Of a stretch of DNA of 23,297 nt, positions 15,307 to 23,050 are shown piece by piece (position 1 is the stretch's first letter; every line of letters begins with the position of its first letter). The stretch spans positions 1-23,297 of the forward strand of contig CAVYNL010000028.1 of NCBI GenBank assembly GCA_963769845.1. Reading direction: 5' to 3'. Source of the DNA: JBGQMW01 sp963769845 (GTDB taxonomy: Archaea > Thermoproteota > Bathyarchaeia > Bathyarchaeales > Bathycorpusculaceae). A program made the position numbers and the translations under genes. Under the pieces are notes generated by a model. That model was not told the origin of the DNA. It saw only the letters and a program-made list of their open reading frames with translations, and ran no database searches.

Positions 15307-17152
15307 CACCTACTGTTTCACGGATTTCCAAGGCAGGTTCAATGCTAGGCTCGCTGCTGTGATTCCAAGATTTTTTGCAGGAGCCGAAGAGACCAAACTC
15401 ACGGGCAGCTCCCGATATCAGTGCCGCATAAAAGTCGAGTACCAAAAGAACCTAATGGGTCTCCTCGAGGAAGGCATCCTCTTGGCTGTCAAGAACTTCA
15501 AACAGCCCGAACAAGGTTTAGAAAGATTCACGCTCATGGAAATCAGCCGGGTATGGCCAGAGCATTTCGGCCTGCGCGGCATTTCAGACCACGGGTACTA
15601 CCCCATGCAATTCGAAATCATTGAACAATCCGAAGATGACTGGCAGACAGACGACAAGTCCACAATGATGATTCAGATAGACGCCGTTCCCATCAACTAC
15701 GACCTCCTACTGGACGAGAAATGTGTCTTCAGCTTCGTGAAAGGATTCTCCTACCCAGTCGCAGGCAGTCCATGCTACATCCTGAATGGTGACATGATTA
15801 ACCGCATGTACAACCAAAAAATCGCTGAGAAACTTGGTGTTGACCCCACAAAAACCTCAGGGGATGCAAGAACAGACCCAAGACTCGGTTTGATAAAAAT
15901 GTTTGAAGCCAGCAAGACTGCCATTCCAATATACGTTGACTTCGAAAAACTTGTCCGGTACCACTTCGGGGTTTTCGCGTTCACAGGCGGCGGAAAAAGC
16001 AACCTCATGTCCAATGTCCTGAGAAGACTCCTGCTGCATGACAAGGATACGAAGATCGTGATCTTTGACATAAGCTGCGAATACATGTTCCTGTTGCTCG
16101 ACGTGCTCGCAGACCCCAAAGTTCCCGCCAAAGTGATTCTTGAGCGTCGCATAGACTCTATTCAGCAATTCTTCAACAACGTCGTTAAACCCAGAGAATA
16201 CGAAACGGACGAACGCACCAAGGCAGGGCTGCAGAGAATAATGAACCAGGGAAAACTGGCCTACTACACGAAGCCTCGACAGCAGATACCCACGTACAGC
16301 CAGTTCATCGAAGAGCTTGATGAGCAAAGAAAGTCATCAACAGACAAGCCGCACTACATGAACGCGATCGACAAGATTCACGATGCAATACTCGAGTACA
16401 TCGAAGAACACGGCCTGGTCGAAAACCAACAAGTAGACGAAAGCTTCGTGAACCAAATAGCCGAGATAGCAAGCAGCACGGTGGAAGAGTTCAAGGTACA
16501 CGACAAAAGCGGACTGTATGCCTGGGCGACGACGCGCAACACAATAATCGACGTAATCAAGAAAGGGCGTCAGAAGGAAACGCAAAAGACAGCAGGCCTC
16601 ACAGCAGAGAAGATCCGAGAACTGCTGGAAGACAAGCCGACAAGAATCCTCTGCATATCAATCTCAGACCCCTACACGATAAAAGACCTCGCAATCGAGC
16701 TGACACAAGACCTGCTCGTGAGGAGAAAACGCAAGTTCCAGGTCAAACCGTACATTCTACTTGTCTTCGACGAAGCTCAAGAATTCATATCAAGCAACTC
16801 TGTGGGAATCGACGCCAAATGCTCAACTCACGTGGAGACTCTTCTGAGACAAGGAAGAAAATACGGTCTAGGAGTGTGCATAGCCACTCAAAGACTTGCA
16901 TATCTGAACACCAACGCTCTACAGCAGCTGCACACATACTTTGTAGGCACGTTGCCACGACCGTACGACCGCGAACTCGTAAGTGACACTTTCATGATCG
17001 ACAAAGGAATCCTCGAAAAAACGTTAGAGTTTGCCCCGGGTGAATGGCTTCTCTCAAGCTACATAGCTACAGGAATGGAAAACGTGCCCATATTCATAAA
17101 AGCAGACAACGCAGAAAACGAAATAGAAAAATACCTTAAAGAAAACGAATAA
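15278..17152 (+). CDS. herA: HerA-like hexameric DNA translocase ATPase
   Basis: This 624-residue FtsK/HerA-superfamily ATPase should form a hexameric ring that pumps DNA to the NurA nuclease. The N-terminal 170 residues resemble the barrel domain, followed by Walker A (GVFAFTGGGKSNLMSN, about 231-246), a long helical insert, Walker B (ILLVFDEAQEF, about 492-502) and RQGRKYGLGVCIATQRLAYL, the arginine/sensor segment conserved in HerA. The start is TTG 15278, fixed by GGAGG at 15266-15270 seven bases upstream; it overlaps the nurA end by 29 bases, so translation is coupled. The region between Walker A and B holds about 250 residues. It is the last gene of the pair and faces a GNAT gene 14 bases away. 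Confidence 0.9.
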   Translation: MKPQEESKLNTYCFTDFQGRFNARLAAVIPRFFAGAEETKLTGSSRYQCRIKVEYQKNLMGLLEEGILLAVKNFKQPEQGLERFTLMEISRVWPEHFGLRGISDHGYYPMQFEIIEQSEDDWQTDDKSTMMIQIDAVPINYDLLLDEKCVFSFVKGFSYPVAGSPCYILNGDMINRMYNQKIAEKLGVDPTKTSGDARTDPRLGLIKMFEASKTAIPIYVDFEKLVRYHFGVFAFTGGGKSNLMSNVLRRLLLHDKDTKIVIFDISCEYMFLLLDVLADPKVPAKVILERRIDSIQQFFNNVVKPREYETDERTKAGLQRIMNQGKLAYYTKPRQQIPTYSQFIEELDEQRKSSTDKPHYMNAIDKIHDAILEYIEEHGLVENQQVDESFVNQIAEIASSTVEEFKVHDKSGLYAWATTRNTIIDVIKKGRQKETQKTAGLTAEKIRELLEDKPTRILCISISDPYTIKDLAIELTQDLLVRRKRKFQVKPYILLVFDEAQEFISSNSVGIDAKCSTHVETLLRQGRKYGLGVCIATQRLAYLNTNALQQLHTYFVGTLPRPYDRELVSDTFMIDKGILEKTLEFAPGEWLLSSYIATGMENVPIFIKADNAENEIEKYLKENE

Positions 17153-17166
17153 AGATCAAAACGGTT

Positions 17167-17943
17167 CTAGCTGCCTATTCTGTGCCCCCTAATCATTAGA
17201 TAATGTTTGTAGGGCTTGAACCCCACCTTGGAGTAGACTCGAACAGCCGGAGCATTGTCATTGCGTACGTGGATCAATGCAATAGGTGAGTTCTGCAGAA
17301 TCTCCTTGACCAACGAAGAGACCACAGACGTGGCAAAACCCATGTTCCTGTAACGTTCGTCCGTTGCTATTGCGCCTATGTTGCTGGCGAAATCTACAAG
17401 GCGAGTCAGTCCGACCGAAACCAGCTTATCCTTACACTTTGTCCCAACTAGAACTGCGTCTTTCCAATTTGTCTTCTGCTGTTCTGTGTCAAGGTCGCCC
17501 CAGACTTCAGGGTCTGCCTTCCGCAACAAGTCAACAGCTTCTTCAACGTCGTCGGCCCCCAACTTCACCGGCGTGTGTTTGATCTGAATATTCTCTTCTC
17601 CTTTGCGCAATCGCATCAGGACTATTTCATATCTCAGCCAAAGCTTGTATTTCCGAAGTACGATGTCCTCACAATCCAAAGGAGCCTGCACCTCCACCTC
17701 TTCTAAGTCAACCTGATCGAACAAGGTTTTCATCGCTTGTCGGCTTCCCCTCAGCTGCACGACACGTCCTGCATAGATCAGCATCAGTCCCTCAACTTTT
17801 CTTCCTTCAAGAGCCAGAAAGATCTGCGTTTTCTCGCGTCGTTGTTTCATGTCATAAATGAAGAAGTAATAGTCAAGAGGGTCTCGGTTGACGTGGTTCC
17901 AGAAATCCTGTTCGTAGTCGTCTTCCAGAGAAACAACTTTCAA
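17167..17943 (-). CDS. GNAT-family acetyltransferase
   Basis: This 258-residue protein has a GNAT acetyl-CoA-binding domain in its C-terminal half: IGAIATDERYRNMGFATSVVSSLVKEIL contains the RxxGxA pyrophosphate loop, and ALIHVRNDNAPAVRVYSKVGFKPYKHY is the usual NxxAxxxYxxxGF ending. The first 120 residues form a second, degenerate alpha/beta region seen in several two-domain GNATs. The substrate, a protein or a small molecule, is unknown. The start is TTG 17943, eight bases after GAGGAG (17952-17957 on the complementary strand). It lies directly downstream of the por cluster, but a T-run after porB suggests separate transcription. Confidence 0.88.
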   Translation of the reverse strand: MKVVSLEDDYEQDFWNHVNRDPLDYYFFIYDMKQRREKTQIFLALEGRKVEGLMLIYAGRVVQLRGSRQAMKTLFDQVDLEEVEVQAPLDCEDIVLRKYKLWLRYEIVLMRLRKGEENIQIKHTPVKLGADDVEEAVDLLRKADPEVWGDLDTEQQKTNWKDAVLVGTKCKDKLVSVGLTRLVDFASNIGAIATDERYRNMGFATSVVSSLVKEILQNSPIALIHVRNDNAPAVRVYSKVGFKPYKHYLMIRGHRIGS

Positions 17944-17980
17944 GGAGTATTCTCCTCACTTGTACTAGCAGAAAAGATGA

Positions 17981-17990
17981 GGAAAAAAGC
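17981..17990 (-). terminator. Possible T-run terminator of the por cluster
   Basis: On the minus strand GCTTTTTTCC begins about ten bases after the porB stop. U-rich tracts of this kind end archaeal transcripts. It lies just before the ribosome site of the downstream GNAT gene. Confidence 0.45.
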
Positions 17991-18000
17991 TTTTGGAGCG

Positions 18001-18963
18001 TTACGTCATGCCGCATTTCTTGAGGAGACGTTTCCATTTTTCGTCTGTCTGGCGTTGTATTTCTTCGATTATTTTCTCGTTTTTCGGTGTGAACAAGTGC
18101 CTGAAGCGTCCCTGAACCTGCAGGTACTCTTTCACGGGCTTCTTCTTCTGCGGGGCCAATGCTATGACTTTGCTGGGCGTCGACAGTTGACACTCGCCGT
18201 TCACTGCTTCCCATAATGGGAACACACACGTCTCTACCGCCAAGCGTGAGAGTTCTATCGACTTGCTCGGGTCGCTTCTCCAGCCTCTTGGACATGGCGC
18301 GAGCACATGAAGGAAAGCAGGTCCGTCTACTTCTATGCCTTTTCGAGCCTTCGTGATGAGGTCTTTCCAGTAGTACGGCGATGCAGTGGCCACATAGGGC
18401 ATGTCATGAGCCACCATGATCTCGGCTATAGGTTTCTTGCGCTCAAGTTTCCCGGGTACAGCCGTGCCAGCCTGTGATGTCGTCGTGGAAGCCCCTAATG
18501 GTGTGCCTCCGCTTCTTTGAATCCCAGTGTTCATGTACGCTTCATTATCATAGAGCACGAACATGAAGTCGTGTCCTCTTTCCACTGCTCCCGAGAGTGC
18601 TTGGATGCCTATGTCGTATGTTCCGCCGTCTCCTGCGAACGCTATGACATCGATCTGCTCGTCCTTTATTCTTCCCTTCTTCCGCAGTATCTTCAGCGCG
18701 GCCTCGATGCCTGAGGCGTTTGACCCTGCAGTCTCAAATGCCGTGTGTAACCAAGGGGTCGCCCAGGACGTGTAGGGATAGATTGTCGAGGAGACTTCCA
18801 TGCATCCTGTCGCGTTTGTTACTATGGTTTTTCCTCTTGTTGCTTTCATAATGAGCCTCAGCACGGTTGCTGGTGCACAGCCTGCACACGCTCGGTGTCC
18901 TGACATGAATAAGTCTGGTTTCTCGGCGATGTCTTTTATCGTGAACTTGCCTTCTGACATCAT
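18001..18963 (-). CDS. porB: 2-oxoacid (pyruvate):ferredoxin oxidoreductase, beta subunit
   Basis: The beta subunit binds thiamine diphosphate and the proximal 4Fe-4S cluster. SGHRACAGCAPATV (Cys26, Cys29), NATGC (Cys54) and a later APCPRGW supply the four cluster cysteines. AGDGGTYDIGIQAL (110-123) with LYDNEAYMNTGIQRSG is the Mg-thiamine diphosphate motif. The 320-residue length is normal for PorB. The start is taken at ATG 18963, the first of two adjacent ATG codons, 18 bases after the porA stop; it is the last gene of the cluster. Overall similarity fits pyruvate, but valerate- and other 2-oxoacid enzymes share these motifs, so the substrate is inferred. Confidence 0.88.
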   Translation of the reverse strand: MMSEGKFTIKDIAEKPDLFMSGHRACAGCAPATVLRLIMKATRGKTIVTNATGCMEVSSTIYPYTSWATPWLHTAFETAGSNASGIEAALKILRKKGRIKDEQIDVIAFAGDGGTYDIGIQALSGAVERGHDFMFVLYDNEAYMNTGIQRSGGTPLGASTTTSQAGTAVPGKLERKKPIAEIMVAHDMPYVATASPYYWKDLITKARKGIEVDGPAFLHVLAPCPRGWRSDPSKSIELSRLAVETCVFPLWEAVNGECQLSTPSKVIALAPQKKKPVKEYLQVQGRFRHLFTPKNEKIIEEIQRQTDEKWKRLLKKCGMT

Positions 18964-18981
18964 ACTTCATCTTCCCCCTTT

Positions 18982-20214
18982 TCACTCTCTGAGACCAACG
19001 TACCTTACGAGGTCTCCAACTTGTTTGCTCTGCGCGATCTTCGTTAGGTCTTCGAAAATCTTGCGGATCTGCGCTGGACTCGTGTCTCTTCCGCCCAAGC
19101 CGTAGATGTAGTTCACCGCCTGCGGATGTGGCGTTGAATCGTAGAGTACATGTCTTACTTCGTGGAACACTGCTCCGCCGTTCCCGCCGAAACTCATGCT
19201 TCTGTCCATGACAGCCACCGCTTTCACTCCCTTCAACGCGTCGACTATTTCCTTAGTCGGTAGTGGTCTGTAGGTTCGAATTCTCAACAACCCTGCTTTG
19301 ACGCCTGCGTTTCGCAGTTCATCTACTACGGCTTTGACAGTTCCGGCTGTCGACCCTATGCATACTATAACTATCTCAGCGTCTTCGAGCTTGTACTTTT
19401 CAAGCAGTCCGTCTCCATATCTTCTACCCGTCAGCTCGGCGTATTCCGTGTGTACCTCTTGGATTACCTTCAATGCGTTCTTCATGGCTTCTTCCTGTTG
19501 TCTCTTGAACTCGAAGTAGTAGTTCGGCAGTGCAACTGGTCCCATCGTCATCGGCGTGTCGGGGTCCAGCTTGAACGGGACGGTTTTGCCATCATGCGTC
19601 AGAACAACGGGAAATTGTCGCGTCTTTACAAAGCCTTTGACCGCCTCATCTTCAAGTACCTGTATGTTTTCAAGTGTGTGGCTTACTATGAAGCCATCTA
19701 GCCCAACCATAACGGGCAACTGGACATCCAGATGCTCAGCTATTCTGAAAGCCTGTATTGTCGAATCGTAGACCTCCTGCGCATTCTCAACGTAGATCTG
19801 TATCCAACCGCTGTCGCGTTCAGCCATCGCGTCTGAATGGTCGCCGTGAATATTCAACGGAGCGGACAGCGCCCTGTTTGCCACGGCCATGACGACTGGT
19901 GCTCTGCATCCTGAGGTCACGAATAGCATTTCATGCATCAAAGCCAAGCCAGCTGACGCAGAGGCTGTGAAGACTCGTGCACCTGTTGCCGAGGCGGCTA
20001 GGCAAGCTGCCATTGCACTGTGCTCGGATTCGGTGCACACGTACTCTGTTTCCACTTCACCGTTTGCCACGTACTCGCTGAACTTCTCCACAATGATGGT
20101 CTGAGGGGTTATCGGGTAAGCTGCAAGTACGTCAACGTCTGACTGCTTGACAGCCAATGCAACAGCTTCGTCTCCGTTGAGGCCCTGAATTTCCTGTTTA
20201 ACAACACTCTTCAA
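18982..20214 (-). CDS. porA: 2-oxoacid (pyruvate):ferredoxin oxidoreductase, alpha subunit
   Basis: This 410-residue subunit carries the pyrimidine-side and substrate half of the active site: AAYPITPQTIIVEKFSEYV (YPITPQT at 33-39) and TESEHSAMAACLAASATGARVFTASASAGLALMHEML are classical alpha-subunit motifs, and the C-terminal half (VCIGSTAGTVKAVVDEL, DRSMSFGGNGGAVFHEV) is the transketolase C-domain. With porB, porD and porG it converts pyruvate and CoA to acetyl-CoA, CO2 and reduced ferredoxin in the cytosol. The start is TTG 20214; an in-frame TGA directly precedes it and GGAG lies ten bases upstream, so no other start fits. It follows porD after 13 bases. Confidence 0.92.
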   Translation of the reverse strand: MKSVVKQEIQGLNGDEAVALAVKQSDVDVLAAYPITPQTIIVEKFSEYVANGEVETEYVCTESEHSAMAACLAASATGARVFTASASAGLALMHEMLFVTSGCRAPVVMAVANRALSAPLNIHGDHSDAMAERDSGWIQIYVENAQEVYDSTIQAFRIAEHLDVQLPVMVGLDGFIVSHTLENIQVLEDEAVKGFVKTRQFPVVLTHDGKTVPFKLDPDTPMTMGPVALPNYYFEFKRQQEEAMKNALKVIQEVHTEYAELTGRRYGDGLLEKYKLEDAEIVIVCIGSTAGTVKAVVDELRNAGVKAGLLRIRTYRPLPTKEIVDALKGVKAVAVMDRSMSFGGNGGAVFHEVRHVLYDSTPHPQAVNYIYGLGGRDTSPAQIRKIFEDLTKIAQSKQVGDLVRYVGLRE

Positions 20215-20227
20215 TCAACATACGCTC

Positions 20228-20506
20228 CTACTCAATTTTCATCACAATGGCCTTCGTCGGACACTCGTTGGCACATATGCCACAACCTTTACAGAAGTCA
20301 AGGTCAAATTCGATGTCGCTCTTCTTTGAGTCCCAGTGTATCGCCCCGTCAGGACAGAAGATCGTGCACTGTAAACATTTGGTGCATTTTGCGACATCTC
20401 TGACTGGCGTGTAAGTCTTCCAGTCTCCCGTCAAGTACGTCTTGCTGGATTTCCAGCATACGCCTGCAGGTGAAGCTTCTTTCCAGCTCTTCTCTCTCGC
20501 TGTCAT
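20228..20506 (-). CDS. porD: 2-oxoacid:ferredoxin oxidoreductase, delta (ferredoxin) subunit
   Basis: This 92-residue protein carries two 4Fe-4S ferredoxin motifs, CTKCLQCTIFCPDGAIHW and CKGCGICANECPTKAI, which pass electrons from the thiamine site to external ferredoxin. The N-terminal 40 residues (TAREKSWKEASPAGVCWKSSKTYLTGDWKTYTPV) are the usual PorD leader that docks to the other subunits. It starts at ATG 20506 and overlaps the porG stop by four bases, indicating translational coupling. The order gamma-delta-alpha-beta is the standard archaeal one. Confidence 0.93.
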   Translation of the reverse strand: MTAREKSWKEASPAGVCWKSSKTYLTGDWKTYTPVRDVAKCTKCLQCTIFCPDGAIHWDSKKSDIEFDLDFCKGCGICANECPTKAIVMKIE

Positions 20507-21081
20507 TCAGGCTTTACCTCCTGATAGGCCTCTTTCACAACTGCGAAGTTTTTCTCCGCAACTTCGGCTTTGAACCGTCCCTTAATCATTTTTTCGATGG
20601 TTTCCAAGCTGACTATTCCCGTCACGCGCGCCACGGCTCCTAGCATGGCGGTGTTCGTTATGGGCATCCCCAGTATCTTCAACGAGATCTCGGATGCTTG
20701 AACAGTCCAGACCTTGCCCTTGTCCGTTCCCAGCTTTTTCCTTGTTTCCTTCGGGCTTTCCCTAGTGTTGACTATTATGTTTCCTCCTTCTTCACTCAAG
20801 CCATCAGCCACTTTGACCGATTTGAGGAGTGTCGGGTCCAACACGGCAACCACGTCAGGGTTGTAGACCGCGCAGTGAATCTTTATCGGTTCGGTGCTTA
20901 TCCGAGTGAACGCAGTTACAGGCGCGCCCATTCTTTCCGGGCCGAATTCTGGAAAAGACTGGATGTGTTTTCCCTCAGCGATGGCTGCTCGAGCCAGAAG
21001 CTCGCTGGCGGTCCATGATCCTTGCCCGCCTCTTCCGTGCCATCTGACCTCCAAGATCTTCTTCAACATTTTTCTCTCCAT
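20503..21081 (-). CDS. porG: 2-oxoacid:ferredoxin oxidoreductase, gamma subunit
   Basis: This 192-residue subunit opens with KKILEVRWHGRGGQGSWTASELLARAA, the HGRGGQG loop that binds the CoA/nucleotide in gamma subunits, followed by FPEFGPERMGAPVTAFTRIS, a further family signature. It is the first gene of the cluster. The start at ATG 21081 has GGTGA (21088-21092 on the complementary strand) six bases upstream and a TATA-like box at 21133-21142. Gamma subunits of pyruvate and valerate enzymes look alike, so the substrate rests on the cluster as a whole. Confidence 0.9.
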   Translation of the reverse strand: MERKMLKKILEVRWHGRGGQGSWTASELLARAAIAEGKHIQSFPEFGPERMGAPVTAFTRISTEPIKIHCAVYNPDVVAVLDPTLLKSVKVADGLSEEGGNIIVNTRESPKETRKKLGTDKGKVWTVQASEISLKILGMPITNTAMLGAVARVTGIVSLETIEKMIKGRFKAEVAEKNFAVVKEAYQEVKPE

Positions 21082-21132
21082 GGTCTTTCACCTTAGTTGC
21101 GGAATCGGGGATATACACTTTTCTAACCAAAT

Positions 21133-21142
21133 ACATATAAAC
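21133..21142 (-). promoter_or_regulatory. TATA box of the por cluster
   Basis: On the minus strand this reads GTTTATATGT, close to the archaeal TATA consensus. Transcription would start near 21107-21110, about 25 bases before the porG ATG. The divergent radical SAM gene starts at 21213, so both promoters share the 131 bases between them. Confidence 0.55.
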
Positions 21143-21212
21143 GGGCATCAGTGCGAAGCAAATGCTTTAAGAAGTAACTCGGGAGTATTTTTCAACAGGA
21201 GGACTCTGGGCC

Positions 21213-22700
21213 TTGAGCGAGAAGGTGGTTTTGACGGCTGACAGCTCGTTGATGAGCGACTATCGTCACAACGAGTTTCTCGGCTTCGGAACATGTGCTC
21301 CTCCGAACATCATTCCGGACATGCTTTACAGGTGGCTCATCTTCCCTCCGATAAAGACAAGAAAGGGACTGCCCGTTGCTGCTCCTTACGGGTTGAGGAA
21401 GGTTGAAGCTCAACTTCTGAAGGAAGGATTCAACGTTTCGACAGTTGCGCCTGACCACCTGGCAAAACACATCGGAGACGCAAAGGCCCTCGGCATACAC
21501 GTAATGGACCCATTCGGCCTAGGCCCTGCCTCGAGCACGATGGCGGCCGTTTTCAAGAAAGAACCCTTCCTTGCCCAATATTTCCGTGCACTGTTAAGCT
21601 CCACGCCCCTCAGGAAAGCCAAAAAACACGGCATGAGAATCATAGTAGGAGGACCAGGCGCTTGGCAATTCCGCTACAGGCAAAAGTTCGTCAAGAAATA
21701 CGGAATAGACTGCATCATGGAAGGAGAAGGAGAAAAAGTCGTTGGAAAAATGTTCCGCGCCGCGCTCAACGGAGAGAACCTCCCCGCCCTGTACGAGGCA
21801 ACTACTGGCGAAAGCCCGAGCATGGGAGAGATCCCAGATATCGTGGGACCCTCTATCAACGGCCTGATTGAGATCGGTCGCGGCTGTTGCAGAGGCTGCA
21901 AGTTCTGCAGTGTAACCTTGAGACCTCTGCGTTGGTATCCAATAGACAAGATACTTCACGAGATGAAAGTGAACGCCCAAGCAGGGCTAAGAGGCGTGAC
22001 ACTTCACACGGAAGACGTCATGCTGTACGGTTCCAAGAACACTTCGCCGAACGCAGAGAAACTCGTCAAACTGCATGAGACAGTGATCAAGAAGAGTGAA
22101 GGAATCACCTGGAGCCACTGCTCGGTGGCAGCCGTGGCGTCCAACCCGAAGCTTTTCTCACGCCTTGCCGAGATCATAACTCAGAAACGGCCCTGGTGGG
22201 GCGCCGAAATAGGATTGGAAACAGGATCAGCAAAGCTCGCTGAAAAAATCATGCCCGCCAAAGCCCTTCCGTTTAAACCTCAAGAATGGCCAGACGTGAT
22301 CCGCACGGGTATGGGCCTGATGCACGACAACAACTTGATCCCAGCTTGCACGCTGATCGTAGGTGTCCCGGAGGAAACTGAAGAGGACCTGACCAAAACG
22401 ATAGAGCTGATGGACGATTTGAAAGGCTGCAGGAGCCTTATTGTTCCCTTGTTCTTCGTCCCGATGGGCAGACTGAAAGATGAAGACTGGTTCAAGGACA
22501 CTGGACTGACGAAACTGCACGAAGAGCTACTGGTGAAGTGCCTTCAGCATGATTACCGTTGGATAAGAAGCCTGATTGATGCTGCTTTCGCCGGAAACTG
22601 GAGGGAAAAAGTCTCTGAACCGTTTTTCAAAATCTTTACGTTCATAGTCGAAATCAGAGCAAAACAGCAGGGAATCGACATCGACCCACAAATAGACTAA
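21213..22700 (+). CDS. Radical SAM protein of the B12-binding architecture
   Basis: This 495-residue protein has an N-terminal Rossmann-like region (about 50-200; PVAAPYGLRKVEAQLLKEGFNV, MRIIVGGPGAW, DCIMEGEGE) laid out like a cobalamin-binding domain, then a radical SAM core with IGRGCCRGCKFCSVTLRPLRWY. Cys225, Cys229 and Cys232 form the CxxxCxxC cluster motif. GLRGVTLHTEDVMLYGS and WWGAEIGLETGSAKLAEKIMPAK are later core motifs (GxETGS). The DxHxxG loop that supplies the cobalt-binding His reads DPFGLG, so Phe replaces His and B12 may be bound without that ligand or not at all. The start is TTG 21213, ten bases after GGAGG (21198-21202). The product made is unknown. Confidence 0.87.
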   Translation: MSEKVVLTADSSLMSDYRHNEFLGFGTCAPPNIIPDMLYRWLIFPPIKTRKGLPVAAPYGLRKVEAQLLKEGFNVSTVAPDHLAKHIGDAKALGIHVMDPFGLGPASSTMAAVFKKEPFLAQYFRALLSSTPLRKAKKHGMRIIVGGPGAWQFRYRQKFVKKYGIDCIMEGEGEKVVGKMFRAALNGENLPALYEATTGESPSMGEIPDIVGPSINGLIEIGRGCCRGCKFCSVTLRPLRWYPIDKILHEMKVNAQAGLRGVTLHTEDVMLYGSKNTSPNAEKLVKLHETVIKKSEGITWSHCSVAAVASNPKLFSRLAEIITQKRPWWGAEIGLETGSAKLAEKIMPAKALPFKPQEWPDVIRTGMGLMHDNNLIPACTLIVGVPEETEEDLTKTIELMDDLKGCRSLIVPLFFVPMGRLKDEDWFKDTGLTKLHEELLVKCLQHDYRWIRSLIDAAFAGNWREKVSEPFFKIFTFIVEIRAKQQGIDIDPQID

Positions 22701-22740
22701 AATACTGCCCGAAACTTAGACTTGTAAAGATTTAGCACAT

Positions 22741-22817
22741 GCCGCCGTAGCTCAGCCAGGTAGAGCGGCTGGCTGTTAACCAGTCGGTCATAGGTTCAAG
22801 TCCTATCGGCGGCGCCA
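22741..22817 (+). tRNA. tRNA-Asn (GUU), CCA encoded
   Basis: The cloverleaf is complete. The seven-pair acceptor stem GCCGCCG/CGGCGGC is perfect, and the D arm is GCTC/GAGC. The anticodon stem GCTGG/CCAGT (one G-U pair) carries the loop CTGTTAA with anticodon GTT at 22775-22777, and the T arm ATAGG/CCTAT carries TTCAAGT. The discriminator is G22814 and CCA is encoded at 22815-22817. No intron is present. Confidence 0.97.
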
Positions 22818-23050
22818 CACACAAACCGAGGACTGCCGACCTTTTCGCCCTCCACCCCCCCTTTCCTATCTTTTGAGGTCCTAACAACACAAAGCACCAT
22901 ACCGCTCCGCTCTGTTTTCGCTTAGACCCCTAGGTTTTTGGTCGCTGAAGCCTCCAACGTATCATAGTTTGTGGTATCAGAACTTTTAGAGGATGCCGCG
23001 CGTCGGGTTTGTGCCCGCGACGAAAGGTGGTGTCACCCCAACCCCCTTTT
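22818..23050. other. Gene-free stretch after tRNA-Asn
   Basis: No supported gene is seen. The stretch has C-runs near 22850-22862, CCTAGG at 22930-22935 and a GC-rich segment near 22994-23040. No second copy of the tRNA 3' end was found in the window, so an attachment site cannot be claimed. Confidence 0.5.
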
